DNA of 64,000 bases, from NCBI RefSeq assembly GCF_047971185.1, contig NZ_JBKDZH010000050.1:10373-74372 (forward strand). The letters run 5' to 3'. The notes under the pieces were generated by a model. It was given only the letters and a program-made list of their open reading frames with translations, did no database searches and had not been told where the DNA came from. This DNA comes from Kluyvera sp047971185 (lineage in GTDB: Bacteria; Pseudomonadota; Gammaproteobacteria; Enterobacterales; Enterobacteriaceae). This document shows, one piece after another, positions 16,363-25,228 of this stretch. The position numbers and the translations under genes are program-made. Each line of letters begins with the position of its first letter. Positions within the stretch are counted from its first letter, which is position 1.

Positions 16363-18540
16363 TTAGAAGTCGTAGCTGACCGAGACTTTCAGCGTGCGCG
16401 GCTCGCCCTGATAGAGGTAAACGCCGGTATCATCGACGCCGGACCAGTATTTTTCATTGGTCACGTTGGTTACGCCCACGCGCCACACCAGATCGTTCTG
16501 CTCCTGGTTGAGGCGCATGCGATAACGCATGCCTAAATCCAGCGTCGTGTAGCTGTCGAGTTTCTTGGTGTTGGCGGTATCGGCATACTGCGAGCCGGTG
16601 TAGTTAACGCGCGCGGTGGCGGTTAAGCCGTCAACCGGTTTGATGTCGTACTCCGCGCCCAGCACCGCATAGAAGCGGGACACGCCGATAGCGTCGTGGC
16701 CATCGTTCAGGCCGCCAGCGGTTTTGGTCATCTCAGGATCAATCCACAGCGTGCTGCCGTTGAGACGCAGGCCGAGTACCGGTTCCCCGAAGACGTTCAG
16801 CTCGAGACCGCGGTTACGCTGCTCGCCGTCCATACGGTAGTAGTCGTCGTTATCCAGAACCCCGGACGGTTTGGTGATCTGGAACAGCGACAGCGAGCCG
16901 CCGACGCGGGCGTAGTCAATTTTCACGCCCACTTCATCCTGTTTAGAATGGGCAATCCCGATGCTCTGGCCGTAGTTTTTCGCCGTTTTTGGCGCATTAC
17001 TCGCTGGTTGAAGCGCTTCCGTATGGTTGGCGTACAGCGATACCGTTTCCCACGGCTTGTAGACCAGACCAAAGGTTGGCATCCAGCGGCTTTCGGTAAA
17101 GCTTGATGACGTCGTCTCCAGGCCGGTTTCATTGCTGTAGTTACGAATCACCACCTTTTGATGGCGCGCCGCGGCGGTAAACAGCACGGTATCGTCAAAG
17201 AAGCCCAGCGTGTCGCTAATCAGCCAGCCCTGCGTGCGGTTGCGTGAGGTGGTCAGCGGGTCATGATAGTTACCGCCCACCGAGGCGTAGTCCGGCATCG
17301 CCACATCGTGGTTGTCGTAGATATTGACCGCCGGGTTGCTTTTGCTGTTTGACATGCGCCAGGCGGTGGCATCGCGGCGGATCTGCGCGGAATAACCCAC
17401 GTTCACCTTGTGCGACACCACGCCGGTGTCAAAGCTGCCGCGTATACCGCCCATCCCGCTAAAGCTGTCGATAATACGGTTGGTGTCCATTCGGCTGATG
17501 GTCGCGTCACCGTTGATATTGGTGAGTTTCGGCGCGCCGTAGGTCCCCAGTTCGTGTGCATGCTGCCCGCCTAAAGCGGCGTAGGTCGTCCAGCTATCGT
17601 TAAGATCGTACTCCGCTTTCGCCATACCGAATTCGTTTTCGATGTCGCTGTAGCCCCACTTCTGGCCGGTATTTTTACTGTTGCTCGGCACCGCTGGCAC
17701 TTCGTCAATCGCCGCAAAACCGACGCCCATCTCACCGCCGTGGAAGGTTTTTTTCTGGTAGCCAAAATCGAAAGAGGAGCGGAAGCGATCGCCGCGGTAG
17801 TCGAGCCCGATGGAGGCCAGCGTGGTACGGCGATTATCATTATCGATACGCCCTTCCCCTTCGCGGTGCAGCACGTTCACCCGCGCGCCGAACTGGTTGT
17901 CATCGCCGAAACGACGGCCAACGTCCAGCGCCCCGCCAACCTGCGAGTCACCGGTATAATCCACACCGACGCGCGTCGTCGGGATATCTTCGGCGCGCTT
18001 TGGCTCGAGGTTAATCATGCCGCCCACGCCGGAGCTGGCCGCGCCGTTGACCAGCGCGTTCGCCCCTTTGAAGACTTCAATGCGCTCCAGCATTTGGGTG
18101 TCCATCACCTGACGCGGCACCACGCCGGAAAGGCCGCCCATGGTCATGTCGTCGCCGTCGAGCTTAAAGCCGCGAATGCGGTAGGTTTCGGCAAAGTTCC
18201 CGTAGCCCTGTACCGCCTGCACGCCCGCATCGTTCTTCACTACGTCGGCGATGGTTTTGGCCTGCTGATCCTCGACCAGCTTCGAGGTGTAGCCGATAAC
18301 GTTAAACGGCACGTCCATCGATTTTTGTTCGCCCAGCATCCCAACGCGCCCACCGTGGGCCACCTGCCCGTCCATGTACGCTGGCACCAGCTGTTCGCCG
18401 CCGGCTTTAAAGTCGCTGCCGTCAACGCCCTGAACGATCATCGTTTCGGGTTGTTTTTTTGTCGCCGTTGCATCATCGGCATAGGCGGCAGGCATCACGG
18501 CGCTTATCGCCAGAGCCAGCACGGAGAGTTTGGTTTTCAT
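16363..18540 (-). CDS. TonB-dependent siderophore receptor, FcuA/FoxA-like
   Basis: A 725-residue outer-membrane receptor. A signal peptide (MKTKLSVLALAISAVMPAAYA) is followed by a TonB-box-like ETMIVQG, a plug domain (residues ~55-180; TIADVVKNDAGVQAVQGYGNFAETYRIRGF, then ERIEVFKGANALVNG) and a 22-strand barrel ending in the aromatic VSVSYDF. The plug resembles the ferrichrome/ferrioxamine-type receptors FcuA and FoxA, not E. coli Fiu, which lacks these blocks. It imports a ferric siderophore with TonB-ExbBD energy. The ATG at 18540 has GGGA 8 nt upstream; an in-frame ATG at 18564 is possible. A Fur-like box lies about 140 bp upstream. Confidence 0.9.
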   Translation of the reverse strand: MKTKLSVLALAISAVMPAAYADDATATKKQPETMIVQGVDGSDFKAGGEQLVPAYMDGQVAHGGRVGMLGEQKSMDVPFNVIGYTSKLVEDQQAKTIADVVKNDAGVQAVQGYGNFAETYRIRGFKLDGDDMTMGGLSGVVPRQVMDTQMLERIEVFKGANALVNGAASSGVGGMINLEPKRAEDIPTTRVGVDYTGDSQVGGALDVGRRFGDDNQFGARVNVLHREGEGRIDNDNRRTTLASIGLDYRGDRFRSSFDFGYQKKTFHGGEMGVGFAAIDEVPAVPSNSKNTGQKWGYSDIENEFGMAKAEYDLNDSWTTYAALGGQHAHELGTYGAPKLTNINGDATISRMDTNRIIDSFSGMGGIRGSFDTGVVSHKVNVGYSAQIRRDATAWRMSNSKSNPAVNIYDNHDVAMPDYASVGGNYHDPLTTSRNRTQGWLISDTLGFFDDTVLFTAAARHQKVVIRNYSNETGLETTSSSFTESRWMPTFGLVYKPWETVSLYANHTEALQPASNAPKTAKNYGQSIGIAHSKQDEVGVKIDYARVGGSLSLFQITKPSGVLDNDDYYRMDGEQRNRGLELNVFGEPVLGLRLNGSTLWIDPEMTKTAGGLNDGHDAIGVSRFYAVLGAEYDIKPVDGLTATARVNYTGSQYADTANTKKLDSYTTLDLGMRYRMRLNQEQNDLVWRVGVTNVTNEKYWSGVDDTGVYLYQGEPRTLKVSVSYDF

Positions 18541-18681
18541 AAGAGGATTCCCGGTAGCCATCAAAAATTCACCGATGCCGGCAGTCGGTTGGTCGGAACT
18601 TCACGCCGCAGAATCCCCCTGTGAAATATCCTCACCGATTACTGGGCCGACTGTGCCATATAAGTGAATAAAAAAGAGACT

Positions 18682-18700
18682 GAGAACTATACTCATTATC
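18682..18700 (-). promoter_or_regulatory. Fur-box-like site for the siderophore receptor
   Basis: GATAATGAGTATAGTTCTC on the minus strand matches the 19-bp Fur consensus at about 13-14 positions by my count, including the whole left half-site. It fits iron repression of the downstream receptor gene; the divergent exporter gene could be affected too. Confidence 0.6.
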
Positions 18701-18845
18701 TTTCCGTAATCAAGCGTAAATAGACGTAACCAAATACAATAACCATACTCAATACATGTTCTTAGCCCCTTTGACGCACAAAACGGTGGCGCGGCGCGCG
18801 GCGGCTTGCGGCATAATTCGCTCACTTTATTTCGAGGAATTCTCC

Positions 18846-19673
18846 GTGCTGCTCAAAATCCTGCTTGCCATGGCCGCATTTGCCGCCAACTCTCTGCTTT
18901 GTCGGCTGGCGCTGAAGGGCATGCATATGGATGCCGTTTCCTTTAGCAGCGTGCGCTTAGTGAGCGGCGCGGTGGCGCTGTTGATTCTGCTGAGGCTGCC
19001 CGGCATCAGAAAAAGGCCGGAATTCAACCTGCTGAACGCGGCGCTGCTGGCGGTTTACGTGTTTGCCTTTTCTCTCGCTTATCTTTCCTTAACCGCCGCC
19101 GCCGGGGCGCTGCTGCTGTTCGGTACGGTGCAGTGCGTGATGACCGGCTGGGGGCTGATGCGCGGCGAGCGGCTGACGTGGCTAAAAAGCGTGGGCATGC
19201 TGGGGGCGATGGCCGGGCTGGCGCTGCTGCTCTTGCCGGGCGCAGGCCATCCTTCCGGCGGCGCGGCGCTGCTGATGATGGTCTCCGGCGCGGCCTGGGC
19301 CGCCTACTGCATTACCGGTAAAAAGGTCAACAACGCGGCGGCGGCCACCGCGGGCAACTTTACGCTGGCCGTGCCGATGGCGCTGGTGGTATTTGTGCCT
19401 GGCGGTACGCAGGTTCACGCCGATAGCGTTGGGCTGCTGTTAGCGGTGATCTCCGGCGCGCTGATGTCCGGCGGCGCGTATCTGCTGTGGTATTCACTGT
19501 TACCGCAGCTTAGCCCGGCCACCGCCAGCACGCTACAGCTGAGCGTTCCCTGTCTTGCGGCGCTGGGCGGGTTAGTCTTTATGGGCGAACCGCTGGGTCT
19601 GCGGATGCTGCTGGCTATCGCCCTTACCCTCTCAGGTATCGGGCTGGTGATTATGGCCGATCGTCGGCGATAG
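18846..19673 (+). CDS. EamA/DMT-superfamily exporter
   Basis: A 275-residue inner-membrane protein with about 10 short hydrophobic helices in two EamA repeats (SSVRLVSGAVALL; GALMSGGAYLLWYSLLP...TASTLQLSVPCLAALGG). Members export metabolites or take up small solutes; the substrate is unknown. I chose the GTG at 18846, with GAGGA 8 nt upstream and a normal first helix, over an ATG at 18756 whose extra residues are polar and unlike the family. Convergent with sbmC, 38 bp apart. Confidence 0.8.
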   Translation: MLLKILLAMAAFAANSLLCRLALKGMHMDAVSFSSVRLVSGAVALLILLRLPGIRKRPEFNLLNAALLAVYVFAFSLAYLSLTAAAGALLLFGTVQCVMTGWGLMRGERLTWLKSVGMLGAMAGLALLLLPGAGHPSGGAALLMMVSGAAWAAYCITGKKVNNAAAATAGNFTLAVPMALVVFVPGGTQVHADSVGLLLAVISGALMSGGAYLLWYSLLPQLSPATASTLQLSVPCLAALGGLVFMGEPLGLRMLLAIALTLSGIGLVIMADRRR

Positions 19674-19711
19674 CCTACGCAGCCAGCACCGCGCGAACTG
19701 GCGTTGTTTCA

Positions 19712-20182
19712 TTACGCCTTTGGCTCCACGGCGACAAACATTTCAATATCCCAGTAGCCGTCTTCCGCGCCGTTATTATGGTAGATCTCCAGACAGGGCT
19801 TCGGCGCTATCTGGTAAGCCTCATCTTTCAGGACGCTATCGAAAAACTGATACCAGGGCGTGGAAAAATCGTGATCGATAACCCGCGCGCGCGCCGCCGC
19901 ATACAGGCCGCCCGCCACCTCCGACATCATCACCCCTTCGCTGTTCGGCGGAATAACAAAATCATCGGCGACCGACACCACGGTATCGCAGCGCAGCTTT
20001 TCCGCCGGTACTTCATCCGGATTGTCGTAATACACGGCCAGCCACTCCATGACGGGGATCTGCTGGCCGTCAACCCACATCATCAGCTGTTCAAAACCCT
20101 GCTTGACCGTTTGTTCCCACGGCCCAACCATATGAAAACCGGCAATTTTACGCGCTGCAACCTGCTTGACTTCGTATTCCAT
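19712..20182 (-). CDS. sbmC: SbmC (GyrI), DNA gyrase inhibitor
   Basis: A 156-residue protein of the GyrI-like/AraC effector-binding fold, the usual SbmC length. GPWEQTVKQGFEQLMMWVD, VYYDNPDEVPAEKLRCDTVVSV and NNGAEDGYWDIEMFVAVEPK match E. coli SbmC closely. It protects gyrase from toxins such as microcin B17 and CcdB and modulates gyrase in the cytoplasm. GGAGG lies 4 nt before the ATG. A canonical LexA box 17 bp upstream indicates SOS control, as in E. coli. Confidence 0.95.
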   Translation of the reverse strand: MEYEVKQVAARKIAGFHMVGPWEQTVKQGFEQLMMWVDGQQIPVMEWLAVYYDNPDEVPAEKLRCDTVVSVADDFVIPPNSEGVMMSEVAGGLYAAARARVIDHDFSTPWYQFFDSVLKDEAYQIAPKPCLEIYHNNGAEDGYWDIEMFVAVEPKA

Positions 20183-20198
20183 GCTGCCTCCAGAATCA

Positions 20199-20218
20199 CA
20201 CTGTAAATGTATACAGTA
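20199..20218. promoter_or_regulatory. LexA box of sbmC
   Basis: CTG-TAAATGTATA-CAG (20201-20216) matches the SOS consensus CTG-N10-CAG with an AT-rich centre, 17 bp before the sbmC start. Confidence 0.92.
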
Positions 20219-20659
20219 TATTCATCGTAACTGAATTACGACAACCGCATTCTGAACATTATGTGAGCAAATTCGCACTCTTGCTAAAGTGCACTTGCGT
20301 CCCGCCAGAAAGGCACAGAACCGTTATAGGGCTCCTGGAGCTTATCCTCCTGACCAAAATCGTGCATTTCCAAAAATTGACATAATACCAATACCATTAC
20401 CTCCTGTAGATATTTCGGGATGAAGTAATGAATACCCACTGTTCTCAGACGATGAAATTAATAGCTATATATTTGAGGAGCAATAGTCACCCTACTCATT
20501 ATCAGGTTATACCTGAACATAAATAAGAGAATAATATAATTAAATACCCGCATTCTAACAAACAGATTAAATGCAGAGCGCACCATTGACCGAACGCAAA
20601 ATTAATAAAGCATACATACGTAGAATGCTCTTAAATTTTTAATATCTCACGGAAATAAA
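20219..20659. other. AT-rich 441-bp gap before yrbL
   Basis: No credible ORF or RNA gene is seen. The composition becomes markedly AT-rich from about 20380, unlike the flanking chromosome, and stays so through yrbL. A yrbL promoter must lie here; I could not identify a convincing PhoP box (paired GTTTA repeats) by eye. Confidence 0.5.
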
Positions 20660-21223
20660 ATGATAGTCCTGTCTGATAGAGAACCTTTAGGAAAAGGGGC
20701 GCACAGAGCGTGTTACGAAAACCCTGCCAATAAAGAGCAGTGCATTAAGATCGTCTATAATTACAACACGGGAGGTGCTAAAGAAATTGTTCGCGAGTTA
20801 AAATACTATAAGCGCCTATCAAAGAAAATGCGGGACTGGTCCATTCTCCCCCGCTACCACGGCGTTGTTGAAACGGACATTGGACAAGGTTATGTATATG
20901 ATATAATAAGAGATTATGATGGAAGGGTATCAAAACCGCTCTCTACTTTCATCCAGGAAGGCAACGACATCAAATCCATTAGCTACGCTCTTAACGAGCT
21001 GGAGCAATCGATATACCAAAACCAACTGATAACGATGACTATCAAGCCACAAAACATCCTCTGCCAGACTCACAGTTGTGGAAAGATAAAGCTCGTCATT
21101 GTTGATAATATCGGCGAGGCAATATTCATTCCACTCGCCAGACTGTCGAAAAAAATTTGCATCTACAAGCAGAAAAAGAAATGGAGAGCTTTTTCAAAGC
21201 ACATCGGACACCACAACAACTAA
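20660..21223 (+). CDS. yrbL: YrbL-family protein (PhoP-regulated, kinase-like fold)
   Basis: A 187-residue protein homologous to E. coli YrbL, which is about 210 residues. Shared blocks are CIKIVYNYNTGGAKEIVRELKYYKRL, ILPRYHGVVETDIGQGYVYD and the kinase-like TIKPQNILCQ with VDNIGE (HRD- and DFG-like places). In E. coli yrbL responds to PhoP, BasR and low Mg2+ and lies elsewhere on the chromosome; its function is not settled. The C-terminus is shorter here and ends in a basic tail. The coding DNA is AT-rich and rich in rare codons (AGA, ATA), suggesting a horizontally acquired gene next to argU. Confidence 0.85.
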   Translation: MIVLSDREPLGKGAHRACYENPANKEQCIKIVYNYNTGGAKEIVRELKYYKRLSKKMRDWSILPRYHGVVETDIGQGYVYDIIRDYDGRVSKPLSTFIQEGNDIKSISYALNELEQSIYQNQLITMTIKPQNILCQTHSCGKIKLVIVDNIGEAIFIPLARLSKKICIYKQKKKWRAFSKHIGHHNN

Positions 21224-21545
21224 TATCTCAAGGCCCCGTCCTGATGGGCGGGGAATAAAACGACTCAAATGACGCCATTTTAATAAAAACAAGTCATTTG
21301 ACTTCAAATTAAATAAGACGTTTAGGCGCCGACCTCTTTTTATCCGAGTTGAGCGTTTTCAAATTCATCTGACATAAAATCATGTCGTCGAAACTACCTA
21401 TCAATATATATTTCAGGACCTGCCTGCCGATATGTAAACCAGCACCTTAAACTTTCCCAAAAAAAATTTGATACGCAATTAAGTGGAAGTGTGCGCGCAG
21501 TGGTGTGCGTGTTTGTTGAGCATTGTGTATGCGTATGATTTGAAA
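21224..21545. other. AT-rich gap between yrbL and argU with two inverted repeats
   Basis: No gene is visible. A GC-rich hairpin (CCCCGTCC-TGAT-GGGCGGGG, 21234-21253) lies just after yrbL and may end its transcript, although no T-run follows. A perfect 9-bp inverted repeat lies at 21265-21301 (separate entry). Confidence 0.5.
21265..21301. repeat. Perfect inverted repeat TCAAATGAC / GTCATTTGA
   Basis: Nine-base arms at 21265-21273 and 21293-21301 with a 19-base AT-rich spacer, between yrbL and the 3' end of argU. It could be a relic of an integration module or a regulatory site. Confidence 0.4.
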
Positions 21546-21622
21546 TGGCGCGCCCTGCAGGATTCGAACCTGCGGCCCACGACTTAGAAGGTCGTTGCTC
21601 TATCCAACTGAGCTAAGGGCGC
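21546..21622 (-). tRNA. argU: tRNA-Arg (anticodon TCT)
   Basis: A complete 77-nt cloverleaf on the minus strand with encoded CCA. The acceptor stem GCGCCCT/AGGGCGC, D-arm TAGCTCAGTTGGATAGAGCA, anticodon loop CTTCTAA with TCT, and T-arm GCAGGTTCGAATCCTGC are all present. It appears the same as E. coli argU, which reads AGA and AGG codons and whose 3' end is a known prophage attachment site (DLP12). The 3' side here faces the AT-rich yrbL patch. Confidence 0.97.
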
Positions 21623-21875
21623 ACTGAGGAAGTCAAAACTTCATGATGGGGTGAAACGCGTCGAATTATACGGTCACTGACAGGTGAGTCAATCCATTTC
21701 CTCCGGAAACCTGCGTCGCCGACGGCGATGGATAAAGTGCGACCAACTATCGCTCAACTCTTCGGCAAAATGACTTTCCGATGAAAACTCGCAAACGATA
21801 CCTGACAGCAAGCCTCGCATCTGACAAAATATGTGCATCCCCCCTTCGTGAATGACAGATGGATAATTTTCCCTG

Positions 21876-22742
21876 ATGGCAGCAAAGATTATTGACGGTA
21901 AAACGATTGCGCAGCAGGTGCGCTCTGAGGTTGCGGAAAAAGTGAAGGCGCGCGTCGCCGCTGGAAAACGCGCCCCTGGGCTTGCCGTTGTGCTGGTTGG
22001 CAGCAACCCGGCCTCGCAAATTTATGTCGGCAGCAAGCGTAAAGCCTGCGAAGAGGTGGGCTTCGTCTCCCGCTCCTACGATCTGCCGGAAACCACGTCC
22101 GAAGCCGAACTGCTGACGCTGATTGACACCCTGAACGCCGACACCACCATCGACGGCATTCTGGTCCAGCTTCCGCTGCCGGCGGGCATTGATAACGTTA
22201 AGGTCCTTGAGCGCATCGCGCCGGATAAAGACGTCGACGGCTTCCATCCGTACAATGTGGGCCGCCTGTGCCAGCGCGCGCCGCGCCTGCGCCCGTGCAC
22301 GCCGCGCGGTATCGTCACCCTGCTGGAGCGCTACAACATCGACACCTACGGCCTGAACGCCGTGGTGATTGGCGCATCCAATATCGTTGGCCGTCCGCTG
22401 AGCATGGAGCTGCTGCTGGCGGGCTGCACCACCACCGTCACCCACCGCTTTACCAAAAACCTGCGTCACCACGTTGAGCATGCCGATCTGCTGATCGTCG
22501 CGGTCGGTAAACCGGGCTTTATTCCGGGCGAGTGGATTAAAGAAGGCGCGATCGTCATTGATGTCGGGATTAATCGTCTCGAAAACGGTAAAGTAGTCGG
22601 CGATGTGGTGTTTGAAGATGCCGCCGCGCGCGCGTCTTACATCACACCGGTACCGGGCGGCGTCGGGCCAATGACCGTCGCCACCCTGATTGAAAACACC
22701 TTACAGGCTTGTGAAGAGTATCACGACGTGGAGAAAGCATAA
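21876..22742 (+). CDS. folD: FolD, methylenetetrahydrofolate dehydrogenase / cyclohydrolase
   Basis: A 288-residue bifunctional enzyme, full E. coli length. The catalytic Lys lies in IYVGSKRKACEEVG; IDGILVQLPLPAG and the NADP-binding IGASNIVGRPLSMELLLAGCT follow, with the C-terminal TPVPGGVGPMT signature. It interconverts methylene-, methenyl- and 10-formyl-tetrahydrofolate in the cytoplasm. ybcJ follows after one base and is co-transcribed. Confidence 0.98.
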   Translation: MAAKIIDGKTIAQQVRSEVAEKVKARVAAGKRAPGLAVVLVGSNPASQIYVGSKRKACEEVGFVSRSYDLPETTSEAELLTLIDTLNADTTIDGILVQLPLPAGIDNVKVLERIAPDKDVDGFHPYNVGRLCQRAPRLRPCTPRGIVTLLERYNIDTYGLNAVVIGASNIVGRPLSMELLLAGCTTTVTHRFTKNLRHHVEHADLLIVAVGKPGFIPGEWIKEGAIVIDVGINRLENGKVVGDVVFEDAAARASYITPVPGGVGPMTVATLIENTLQACEEYHDVEKA

Positions 22743-22743
22743 G

Positions 22744-22956
22744 ATGGCAACATTTTCTTTGGGTAAGCATCCGCATGTGGAACTCTGTGACTTACTGAAG
22801 CTGGAAGGCTGGAGCGAAAGCGGCGCACAGGCGAAAATCGCCATCGCCGACGGTCTGGTCAAAGTAGACGGCGCTGTAGAAACCCGCAAACGCTGCAAAA
22901 TTGTCGCGGGTCAAACCGTGAGTTTTGAAGGCCAGAGCATCACCGTTACCGCTTAA
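22744..22956 (+). CDS. ybcJ: YbcJ, S4-like RNA-binding protein
   Basis: A 70-residue S4-domain protein (LCDLLKLEGWSESGAQAKIAIADGLVKVDGAVETRKRCKI), the same length as E. coli YbcJ. The S4 fold suggests binding to structured RNA, possibly ribosomal. The ATG lies one base after the folD stop, so the two are coupled; a longer reading from 22690 would only overlap folD. Confidence 0.95.
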   Translation: MATFSLGKHPHVELCDLLKLEGWSESGAQAKIAIADGLVKVDGAVETRKRCKIVAGQTVSFEGQSITVTA

Positions 22957-23085
22957 ATCCTGCCAGTCACCCGGCTTCGCGGCGCGATGCCGGGTTTTAT
23001 CCCGCAAAATTCAGATTAACACCCTGCTGCATTCATCCCGTTCAGCGGTCATACTCTGTATTTCCTCTGCTACAACGGACGCCCG

Positions 23086-23607
23086 ATGCCAACAATCGTA
23101 ACCCATGCCGCCGTTCCGCTGTGCCTTGGTTTAGGGCTCGGCACCCGCGTTATTCCGCCACGCCTGCTGTTCGCGGGCGTGGCGCTGGCGATGCTGCCCG
23201 ACGCCGACGTGCTGGCCTTTAAATTCGGTATCGCCTACGGCAATATATTCGGCCACCGCGGCTTTACCCACTCGCTGCTTTTCGCCTTTGTCGTGCCGTT
23301 AATCTGCGTTCTGGTGGGACGTAAATGGTTTAAGGCTGGGCTGATGCGCTGCTGGCTTTTTCTGACGGTTTCGCTGCTGTCGCATAGCCTGCTGGATTCC
23401 ATCACCACCGGCGGCAAAGGCGTCGGCTGGCTGTGGCCGTGGTCGGATGAACGCTTTTTCGCGCCGTGGCAGGTAATTAAGGTCGCGCCGTTTGCGCTTT
23501 CGCGCTATACCACGCCATATGGGCATCAGGTGATCATTTCTGAGCTTCTGTGGGTGTGGCTGCCGGCAGCCATTGTAATGGCCTGGCTGTGGTGGCGAAG
23601 ACGCTAA
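23086..23607 (+). CDS. ybcI: YbcI, inner-membrane metal-dependent hydrolase family protein
   Basis: A 173-residue membrane protein of the YdjM/DUF457 family. HAAVPLCLGLGLG, LPDADVLAFKFGI and GHRGFTHSLLFAF carry the conserved His/Asp residues thought to bind metal; about four hydrophobic helices follow. Function unknown; LexA-regulated YdjM is the best-known relative. It is convergent with cysS and shares a terminator with it. Confidence 0.9.
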   Translation: MPTIVTHAAVPLCLGLGLGTRVIPPRLLFAGVALAMLPDADVLAFKFGIAYGNIFGHRGFTHSLLFAFVVPLICVLVGRKWFKAGLMRCWLFLTVSLLSHSLLDSITTGGKGVGWLWPWSDERFFAPWQVIKVAPFALSRYTTPYGHQVIISELLWVWLPAAIVMAWLWWRRR

Positions 23608-23625
23608 AGGGTATTAGAAGGGAAG

Positions 23626-23650
23626 CCCCTCTCCCCGAGGGTGAGAGGGG
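23626..23650. terminator. Bidirectional terminator between ybcI and cysS
   Basis: CCCCTCTC and GAGAGGGG form an 8-bp stem with a loop containing CCCGAGGG. It sits 19 bp after the ybcI stop and 8 bp before the cysS stop. T-runs are short on both sides. Confidence 0.6.
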
Positions 23651-23657
23651 ATAATGC

Positions 23658-25043
23658 TTACTTACGGCGCCAGGTGGTGCCCTGCGGGCCGTCTTCCAGC
23701 ACGATGCCCATCTCATTGAGACGGTCACGCGCGGCGTCGGCCGCCGCCCAGTCTTTCGCCTTGCGCGCGTCCAGACGCTGCTGGATCAACGCTTCAATTT
23801 CCGCCACTTCACCGTCATCCGCCTGCGCACCGCTTTGCAGGAAGAGTTCCGGCTCCTGCTCCAGCAGGCCGAGTACCGAAGCGAGCTTACGCATATGCGA
23901 CGCCAGCGCGTTGGCCGCCTGCGCATCTTCGGTTTTCAGACGGTTCACTTCACGCGCCATATCGAACAGCACGGAGTAGGCTTCCGGAGTGTTGAAATCG
24001 TCGTCCATCGCTTCGATAAAGCGCGCTTCGAACGCTTCGCCGCCCGCCGCCGCGACGGATTTGTCGGTGCCGCGCAGCGCGGTATACAGACGTTCCAGCG
24101 CGGAACGCGCCTGCTTGAGGTTCTCTTCGCTGTAGTTCAGCTGGCTACGGTAGTGGCCGGACATCAGGAAGTAGCGGATGGTTTCGGCGTCGTAGTATTT
24201 CAGCACGTCGCGCACGGTAAAGAAGTTACCCAGCGATTTTGACATCTTTTCGCGGTCAACCATTACCATGCCGGAGTGCATCCAGTAGTTCACGTACTCG
24301 CCGTCGTGCGCGCAGGTAGACTGGGCGATTTCGTTTTCATGGTGCGGGAACATCAGATCCGAACCGCCACCGTGAATATCGAAATGGTTGCCCAGCTGCT
24401 TGCAATTCATGGCGGAACATTCAATGTGCCAGCCCGGACGCCCTTCGCCCCACGGGGACGGCCAGCTCGGCTCGCCCGCTTTGGACATTTTCCACAGCAC
24501 GAAGTCCATCGGGTTACGCTTCACGTCAACCACGTCGACGCGCGCGCCGGCCTGCAGCTGGTCCAGATCCTGACGCGACAGCTTGCCGTAGTTCGGATCG
24601 GTCGGCACGGAGAACATCACGTCGCCGTTGTCCGCCACGTAGGCGTGGCCTTTGGCGATCAGCTGCTCGGTAATTTCAATGATCTCGTGGATGTGATGCG
24701 TGGCGCGCGGCTCCTGATCCGGACGCAGAATATTCAGCGCGTCGAAGTCGTTGTGCATCTCGGTAATCATGCGATCCACCAGCGCGACGAAGCTTTCGCC
24801 GTTCTCGTTGGCGCGTTTGATAATTTTATCGTCGATATCGGTGATGTTGCGCACGTACTTCAGCTTATAGCCGAGGAAATGCAGGTAGCGCGCGACGACG
24901 TCAAAGGAGACGAAGGTACGGCCATGGCCGATATGACAGAGATCGTAAACGGTGATACCACACACGTACATGCCAACTTCTCCGGCATGAATGGGCTTAA
25001 ATTCCTCTTTTTGGCGGGTCATTGTGTTGAAGATTTTTAGCAT
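23658..25043 (-). CDS. cysS: CysS, cysteinyl-tRNA synthetase
   Basis: A 461-residue class I synthetase, exactly the E. coli length. Zn ligand Cys and the HIGH-like motif lie in YVCGITVYDLCHIGHGR; the KMSKS motif appears as DREKMSKSLGNF; GWHIECSAM and HGGGSDLMFPHHENE are family hallmarks. It charges tRNA-Cys in the cytoplasm. MLKIFNTMTRQKEEF at 25043 is the normal N-terminus; the upstream in-frame ATG at 25094 adds a non-homologous leader. Divergent from ppiB, as in E. coli. Confidence 0.98.
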   Translation of the reverse strand: MLKIFNTMTRQKEEFKPIHAGEVGMYVCGITVYDLCHIGHGRTFVSFDVVARYLHFLGYKLKYVRNITDIDDKIIKRANENGESFVALVDRMITEMHNDFDALNILRPDQEPRATHHIHEIIEITEQLIAKGHAYVADNGDVMFSVPTDPNYGKLSRQDLDQLQAGARVDVVDVKRNPMDFVLWKMSKAGEPSWPSPWGEGRPGWHIECSAMNCKQLGNHFDIHGGGSDLMFPHHENEIAQSTCAHDGEYVNYWMHSGMVMVDREKMSKSLGNFFTVRDVLKYYDAETIRYFLMSGHYRSQLNYSEENLKQARSALERLYTALRGTDKSVAAAGGEAFEARFIEAMDDDFNTPEAYSVLFDMAREVNRLKTEDAQAANALASHMRKLASVLGLLEQEPELFLQSGAQADDGEVAEIEALIQQRLDARKAKDWAAADAARDRLNEMGIVLEDGPQGTTWRRK

Positions 25044-25228
25044 CGAGAATTCCATGTTTACGTGTGTGAACCGGGCTTTCGCCTGAAACGGCATATTCTA
25101 CCCGTAATTCAACCCGGAAGCAGCACACAATGCAAGGTGATCGATGTTGTCGGTTATGCTATAACAGACGCCTATATGCCGCCCACAGGCGGGCTAAAGC
25201 ACCACTCTAAACGGAACAGGATGCAGAA

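Noticed and set aside
16363..18540. Receptor considered as fiu
   Set aside because: Fiu has a different plug and N-terminus; this protein matches FcuA/FoxA-like blocks instead.
20660..21223. yrbL considered a pseudogene because it is shorter than E. coli YrbL
   Set aside because: The frame is open, the kinase-like core blocks are present, and only the variable C-terminus is short.
21546..21622. argU as the attachment site of the visible prophage
   Set aside because: The prophage left end is at fetB, 15 kb away; no integrase lies next to argU.
24276..25040. A 254-codon plus-strand ORF within cysS
   Set aside because: Antisense shadow of the fully conserved cysS frame.
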